From Namhaeicola litoreus (GTDB lineage: Bacteria > Bacteroidota > Bacteroidia > Flavobacteriales > Flavobacteriaceae), in contig NZ_JBHTMY010000003.1 of assembly GCF_042679565.1 (NCBI RefSeq), positions 124,001 to 188,000 of the forward strand: DNA of 64,000 nucleotides, written 5' to 3'. A program made the position numbers and the translations under genes. Below are positions 60,231 to 64,000 of this stretch, in pieces. Below the pieces are notes generated by a model. It was not told where the DNA came from. It was given only the letters and a program-made list of their open reading frames with translations, and ran no database searches. Each line of letters begins with the position of its first letter. Positions within the stretch are counted from its first letter, which is position 1.

Positions 60231-60893
60231 ATGACGAAAAAGAAATCAATTCTAGTCACAAAGTTACTCTCTTCTGAGCAAAAGATGAAACTGGCAAATT
60301 TCGATTTGATCGAACAAGAATTGATACAAATCACAATAAATGATCAGTTCAAATTAGACCATGTATCTGATTTTGTTGTTTTTTCTAGCAAAAATGCTGT
60401 TAAAGCACTAGAAAAAGGCGGATTAATAGGTGCTTTAAAGGGTGTAAAGGTCTATTGTGTTGGAGAAAAAACGGCTGAATTTCTAAAGCAATTAGATATT
60501 AATGCCGAGTTTGTTGCTGAAAATGCTTTCGATTTGGCCAATTTTTTGATTTTGGAAAAACCCAAAAAGATCACTTTTTTTTGTGGAAACCTCAGAAGAA
60601 ATGAATTGCCGGCTTTGTTGAAGGAAAATGAAATTTTGGTTGATGAACAGGTGGTCTATCAAACCGATTTGTTAAAACCAAAATTTATTCAAAAGTTTGA
60701 TGGTATTTTATTTTTCAGTCCCTCTGGTGTTCGGAGTTTCTGTCAAAAGAATAAACCAGAAGCGATTGCTTTTTGCTTGGGTAATACGACAGCAATTACT
60801 GCGACTGATTTTTTTGAAGAGGTTTTTGTTGCAGAAGAGCAATCTGTAGATGGTTTGATTAATACCTTAAACGAAACGTATGGCTATGCATAG
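60231..60893 (+). CDS. hemD: Uroporphyrinogen-III synthase
   Basis: HemD closes and flips the D ring of hydroxymethylbilane. This family is poorly conserved; the 220-residue product shows ILVTKLLSSEQKMKL, the FVVFSSKNAVKALEK strand (about residues 46-60) and VYCVGEKTAEFLKQL, and FFSPSGVRSFCQKN later, as in other HemD proteins. Gene order between hemC and hemB confirms the call. Its last 14 bases overlap the start of hemB. Confidence 0.85.
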   Translation: MTKKKSILVTKLLSSEQKMKLANFDLIEQELIQITINDQFKLDHVSDFVVFSSKNAVKALEKGGLIGALKGVKVYCVGEKTAEFLKQLDINAEFVAENAFDLANFLILEKPKKITFFCGNLRRNELPALLKENEILVDEQVVYQTDLLKPKFIQKFDGILFFSPSGVRSFCQKNKPEAIAFCLGNTTAITATDFFEEVFVAEEQSVDGLINTLNETYGYA

Positions 60894-61854
60894 AACTAGA
60901 CGACTAAGGAAAACAGAAGGCATTAGAAGGTTGGTGCGCGAGAATAGACTCAGTGTAGATAATTTTATTTATCCCTTGTTTATTGAGGAAGGAGAGAATG
61001 TTTGTACTGAAATTGTTTCCATGCCCGGTGTTTTTCGATATTCATTAGATCAATTACATAACGAATTAGAAGAAATTACCAACCTCAATATACCTGCGGT
61101 CATTTTATTCGGGATTCCTACTCATAAAGATGAGGTTGGCAGTGAAACATGGAATGACCAAGGCATTATTCAAAAAGCCATTCAATATATCAAGAAAAAT
61201 TTTCCTGATTTATATGTCATTACAGATGTTTGTTTTTGTGAATACACCAATCACGGACATTGTGGAGTGATTGAAGATGGTGATGTGGTGAATGATGCTA
61301 CATTAATTAATTTACAAAAACAAGTTGTCTCACATGCAAAAGCTGGTGCAGATATGGTTGCACCCTCAGGGATGATGGATGGAATGATTCAAGCCATACG
61401 CAAAGCTTTAGACCAAGAAGGTTTTTACAATTTGCCTATTATGTCTTATGCGATAAAATATGCTTCTGCCTTTTATGGTCCGTTCAGAGATGCTGCAGAT
61501 TCGGCGCCAAGCTTTGGAGACCGCCGCACTTATCAGATGGATCCTTCAAATAGGCTAGAAGGGTTGCGAGAAGCAGAAATTGATGAAGCTGAAGGAGCCG
61601 ATATTTTAATGGTAAAACCCGCTTTATCCTATTTAGATGTGATCAGAGATCTAAAAAATGAAACCGACAAACCAGTGGCCTGCTATAATGTAAGTGGCGA
61701 ATATGCCATGGTAAAAGCAGCAGCTGCAAAAGGTTGGATTGATGAAAAACGCGTAATGATGGAAAGTTTACTTTCTATGAAAAGAGCTGGTGCTGATCTA
61801 ATCATTACCTATTTTGCAAAAGATGCAGCTAAATTGTTAAATAAAAAAGAGTAG
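60880..61854 (+). CDS. hemB: Delta-aminolevulinic acid dehydratase (porphobilinogen synthase)
   Basis: HemB joins two aminolevulinates into porphobilinogen. The 324-residue protein has RTRRLRKTEGIRRLVRE near the start, the cysteine-rich zinc site DVCFCEYTNHGHCG (three Cys, so a zinc-dependent type), and two catalytic lysines in IMSYAIKYASAFYGPF and ADILMVKPALSYLD. Either the ATG at 60880 or one six bases later could be the start. It overlaps hemD by 14 bases, showing translational coupling in the operon. Confidence 0.97.
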   Translation: MAMHRTRRLRKTEGIRRLVRENRLSVDNFIYPLFIEEGENVCTEIVSMPGVFRYSLDQLHNELEEITNLNIPAVILFGIPTHKDEVGSETWNDQGIIQKAIQYIKKNFPDLYVITDVCFCEYTNHGHCGVIEDGDVVNDATLINLQKQVVSHAKAGADMVAPSGMMDGMIQAIRKALDQEGFYNLPIMSYAIKYASAFYGPFRDAADSAPSFGDRRTYQMDPSNRLEGLREAEIDEAEGADILMVKPALSYLDVIRDLKNETDKPVACYNVSGEYAMVKAAAAKGWIDEKRVMMESLLSMKRAGADLIITYFAKDAAKLLNKKE

Positions 61855-61857
61855 AAA

Positions 61858-63171
61858 ATGTCGATAAAAAAATTTAAGAATTCACAAGAATTGTACGAAC
61901 GCGGACAAGCTCATTTGGTAGGAGCCGTCAATTCTCCTGTTCGAGCTTTTAAATCTGTTGGAGGATCACCTTTGTTTATTTCGAGTGCAAAGGGAAGTAA
62001 AATCATCGATGTAGATGATAATGTGTATATCGATTTGGTGCTTTCTTATGGCCCTATGATTTTAGGGCATCGTTTTCCTGCTGTGGAAAAAAAAATAAAA
62101 AAGGCGCTAAGGCACGGCTATTCTTTTGGTGCTTCTAGTAAAGGAGAATTGAAATTGGCAAAAATGATTTGCTCTGCGTTTGGTTCAATGGACAAAATTC
62201 GCTTTGTGAATTCAGGTACCGAAGCCGTTTTTAGTGCTATCCGATTGGCAAGAGCATTTACAGGAAAAGATCAAATCATCAAATTTTCGGGAGGCTATCA
62301 CGGTCATGCTGATGCATTGCTTGTGGCTGCAGGTTCAGGCTTAGCAACTTTGAGTTTGCCTGGCAGTAAAGGGGTACCTGAAGATGCAGTAAAGAATACT
62401 TTAGTTGCAGAGTTTAATCAAATTGAATCTGTAAAAAACCATATCAAAGAAAACCACAATATTGCGGCAATCATTATTGAACCAATACCGGGAAATATGG
62501 GTGTTGTCTTGCCAAATGAAGATTTTATCAAAGGGCTAAATCAATTAGCTAAAGAGCATAAGATATTAATTATCGCTGATGAGGTAATGTCCGGTTTCCG
62601 ATCAAAATTTGGCGGAGCTCAAGACCTAATTGGCCTTAATGCCGATATCACTTGTTTGGGAAAAGTAATTGGTGGAGGTTTTCCGGTGGGTGCCTATGGT
62701 GCTAGAAATGAGATCATGGAAATGGTCGCTCCATTAGGACCTGTCTATCAAGCCGGTACTTTGTCAGGAAATCCTATTGCTATGGCTGCAGGAATTGCTA
62801 CTTTGAAAGAACTAAAAAAGCAAAATCCATATAAAAAGTTTAACAAGATAGCTGCGAAAATCGAAAAAGCATTTTTAAAAGGGTCTAAAGAGTTTGATTT
62901 ACCTGTTCAGGTAAATCGCTTTGGTTCTATGGTCAATCCTTTTTTTACAAAAGAACCTGTCACTGACTTTCCTTCAGCGCAAAAAAGCGATACGGAAATG
63001 TTTAAAATTTTCTTTTGGGAAATGATACAAGAAGGATTATTTATTCCGCCATCGCAATTTGAATCTTGGTTTTTGTGTAGTTCTATGACGAAAGATGAAA
63101 TAAAAAAAGTAACCTCTGGAATTCATACAGCGCTTAAGAAAGTGGCTGAAACTGTAAAAGTTACTCGTTAA
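61858..63171 (+). CDS. hemL: Glutamate-1-semialdehyde 2,1-aminomutase
   Basis: HemL converts glutamate-1-semialdehyde to 5-aminolevulinate with PLP. The 437-residue product has VGAVNSPVRAFKSVGG, VNSGTEAVFSAIRLARAF, SGGYHGHADALL, the PLP aspartate in IIADEVMSGFR, and the PLP lysine in LGKVIGGGFPVGAYG (Lys269). It follows hemB by three bases, and completes the C5 route (hemA, hemL) within one operon. Confidence 0.97.
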   Translation: MSIKKFKNSQELYERGQAHLVGAVNSPVRAFKSVGGSPLFISSAKGSKIIDVDDNVYIDLVLSYGPMILGHRFPAVEKKIKKALRHGYSFGASSKGELKLAKMICSAFGSMDKIRFVNSGTEAVFSAIRLARAFTGKDQIIKFSGGYHGHADALLVAAGSGLATLSLPGSKGVPEDAVKNTLVAEFNQIESVKNHIKENHNIAAIIIEPIPGNMGVVLPNEDFIKGLNQLAKEHKILIIADEVMSGFRSKFGGAQDLIGLNADITCLGKVIGGGFPVGAYGARNEIMEMVAPLGPVYQAGTLSGNPIAMAAGIATLKELKKQNPYKKFNKIAAKIEKAFLKGSKEFDLPVQVNRFGSMVNPFFTKEPVTDFPSAQKSDTEMFKIFFWEMIQEGLFIPPSQFESWFLCSSMTKDEIKKVTSGIHTALKKVAETVKVTR

Positions 63172-63187
63172 CCATTAAATTAAACAA

Positions 63188-64000
63188 GTGAATAAGATAA
63201 AAAACGACCTATTTCTAAGAGCATTAAAGCAAGAAGTTGTGCCTAGGCCGCCGGTTTGGATGATGCGTCAGGCAGGAAGATATTTACCTGAGTTTAGAGC
63301 TTTACGTGATAAATATGATTTTTTTACAAGATGCCAAACGCCAGAGTTAGCCGCTGAAATTACTGTTCAGCCTATTAGAAGGTACGGTATGGATGCCGCT
63401 ATTTTATTTTCAGATATTCTAGTAATTCCGCAAGCTTTAGGGATTGAAGTGCAAATGAAAAAGGATTTTGGTCCTTATTTACCTAATACCATTCGCAGTC
63501 AGAAGGATGTAGATAACATACAATTACCCGATGTGAATGAGAGTTTGGGCTATGTAATGGATGCGATTAAGTTGACCAAAGAGATGTTAAACGATGAGAT
63601 TCCGTTGATAGGTTTTGCTGGTTCTCCCTGGACAATTTTATGCTATTGTGTAGAAGGACGAGGATCTAAATCTTTTGACAAAGCGAAGGAGTTTTGTTTT
63701 ACACAACCAAAAGCAGCACATGAAATGTTGCAAAAAATTACGGATCTCACTATTCTATATCTAATAGAAAAAGTAAAATCCGGGGTAAATGCGGTTCAGG
63801 TATTTGATTCATGGGGGGGAATGTTATCTCCTACAGATTATCAAACGTTTTCATGGCAATATATCAATCAAATCATTGAGGCCTTAAAAGACCATGCACC
63901 AGTCATCGCTTTCGGTAAGGGCTGTTGGTTTGCATTAGAAGCAATGGCAGCATCTAATGCTTCTGCTCTTGGGGTAGATTGGACCATCACTCCAAAATTA
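63188..64000 (+). CDS. hemE: Uroporphyrinogen decarboxylase, N-terminal part
   Basis: HemE removes four carboxyls from uroporphyrinogen III to give coproporphyrinogen III. The gene runs off the window end; 271 codons are visible and stay open. It begins at GTG 63188 with MNKIKNDLFLRALKQE, followed by the diagnostic PPVWMMRQAGRYLPE (about residues 22-36), ILFSDILVIPQALG and GFAGSPWTILCYCVEG. It lies 16 bases after hemL, so it belongs to the same heme operon. Confidence 0.96.
   Translation, partial: MNKIKNDLFLRALKQEVVPRPPVWMMRQAGRYLPEFRALRDKYDFFTRCQTPELAAEITVQPIRRYGMDAAILFSDILVIPQALGIEVQMKKDFGPYLPNTIRSQKDVDNIQLPDVNESLGYVMDAIKLTKEMLNDEIPLIGFAGSPWTILCYCVEGRGSKSFDKAKEFCFTQPKAAHEMLQKITDLTILYLIEKVKSGVNAVQVFDSWGGMLSPTDYQTFSWQYINQIIEALKDHAPVIAFGKGCWFALEAMAASNASALGVDWTITPKL

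Noticed and set aside
1..64000. Mobile element, prophage, CRISPR or defence island
   Set aside because: No transposase, integrase, phage, Cas, restriction or toxin-antitoxin genes and no regularly spaced repeats were seen; the gene content is uniform housekeeping.

Overview
The window is a compact, AT-rich piece of chromosome from a bacterium of the Bacteroidetes, most probably a gliding or type IX-secreting member of the Flavobacteriia. Three things point there: an intact gldK-gldL-gldM-gldN operon, promoter boxes of the Bacteroidetes form TAnnTTTG (with an upstream TTG in the best cases) in front of many genes, and start codons that mostly follow A-rich leaders instead of a Shine-Dalgarno. 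No insertion sequence, integrase, prophage, CRISPR array, rRNA or defence system was seen. No stretch over 300 bases is empty; the largest gap (55177-55465, 289 bases) is AT-rich with one small inverted repeat.

Layout. 1-12118: translation and transcription core, with the end of tuf, tRNA-Trp, secE, nusG, rplK, rplA, rplJ, rplL, rpoB, rpoC and a DUF3467 gene, punctuated by hairpins after tuf, between rplL and rpoB, between rpoB and rpoC, and after rpoC. 12150-16206: a TonB-dependent receptor, a secreted YCII-like protein, DUF2461 and DUF962 proteins and an exported thiol redoxin. 16226-22693 (minus strand): groS-groL, and a separate unit running miaB, a sigma-54 activator, lptE, an unrecognised gene and secG. 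22807-31346: topA, an arginase-fold protein with degraded metal ligands, then gldKLMN, the type IX secretion and gliding core. 31344-35417: a flavin oxidoreductase, DUF983, an ABC-F ATPase and a DUF4136 lipoprotein. 35435-37600 (minus): urocanate hydratase behind a 52-residue Cys-rich gene. 37643-40235: a small HEXXH membrane protein, a D-cysteine desulfhydrase-like enzyme, a LysM glucosaminidase and a Spy-like protein. 40372-47583: a YgiQ radical-SAM protein, MscS channel, DUF4294 protein, M42 peptidase and L,D-transpeptidase. 47587-56224: Ppx/GppA, SixA, PdxH, a sodium symporter, a membrane acyltransferase, RecR, a glycosyltransferase, an orphan 2-oxoacid oxidoreductase gamma-like protein and a short-chain dehydrogenase. 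56228-64000: heme synthesis, with hemJ-hemH on the minus strand facing away from hemA-hemC-hemD-hemB-hemL-hemE (hemE cut by the window end).

Functionally the window is mostly housekeeping. The sets that clearly work together are the RNA polymerase/ribosome block, the chaperonin pair, the GldKLMN secretion motor and the C5 heme pathway from glutamyl-tRNA to uroporphyrinogen decarboxylation plus the last two steps. No new multi-gene system could be demonstrated. The best leads are: promoter boxes placed exactly four bases before ATG (probable leaderless mRNAs), the degraded arginase-fold gene beside gldK, the HEXXH mini membrane protein, the orphan gamma-like protein, and convergent gene pairs packed so tightly that there is no space for a terminator.
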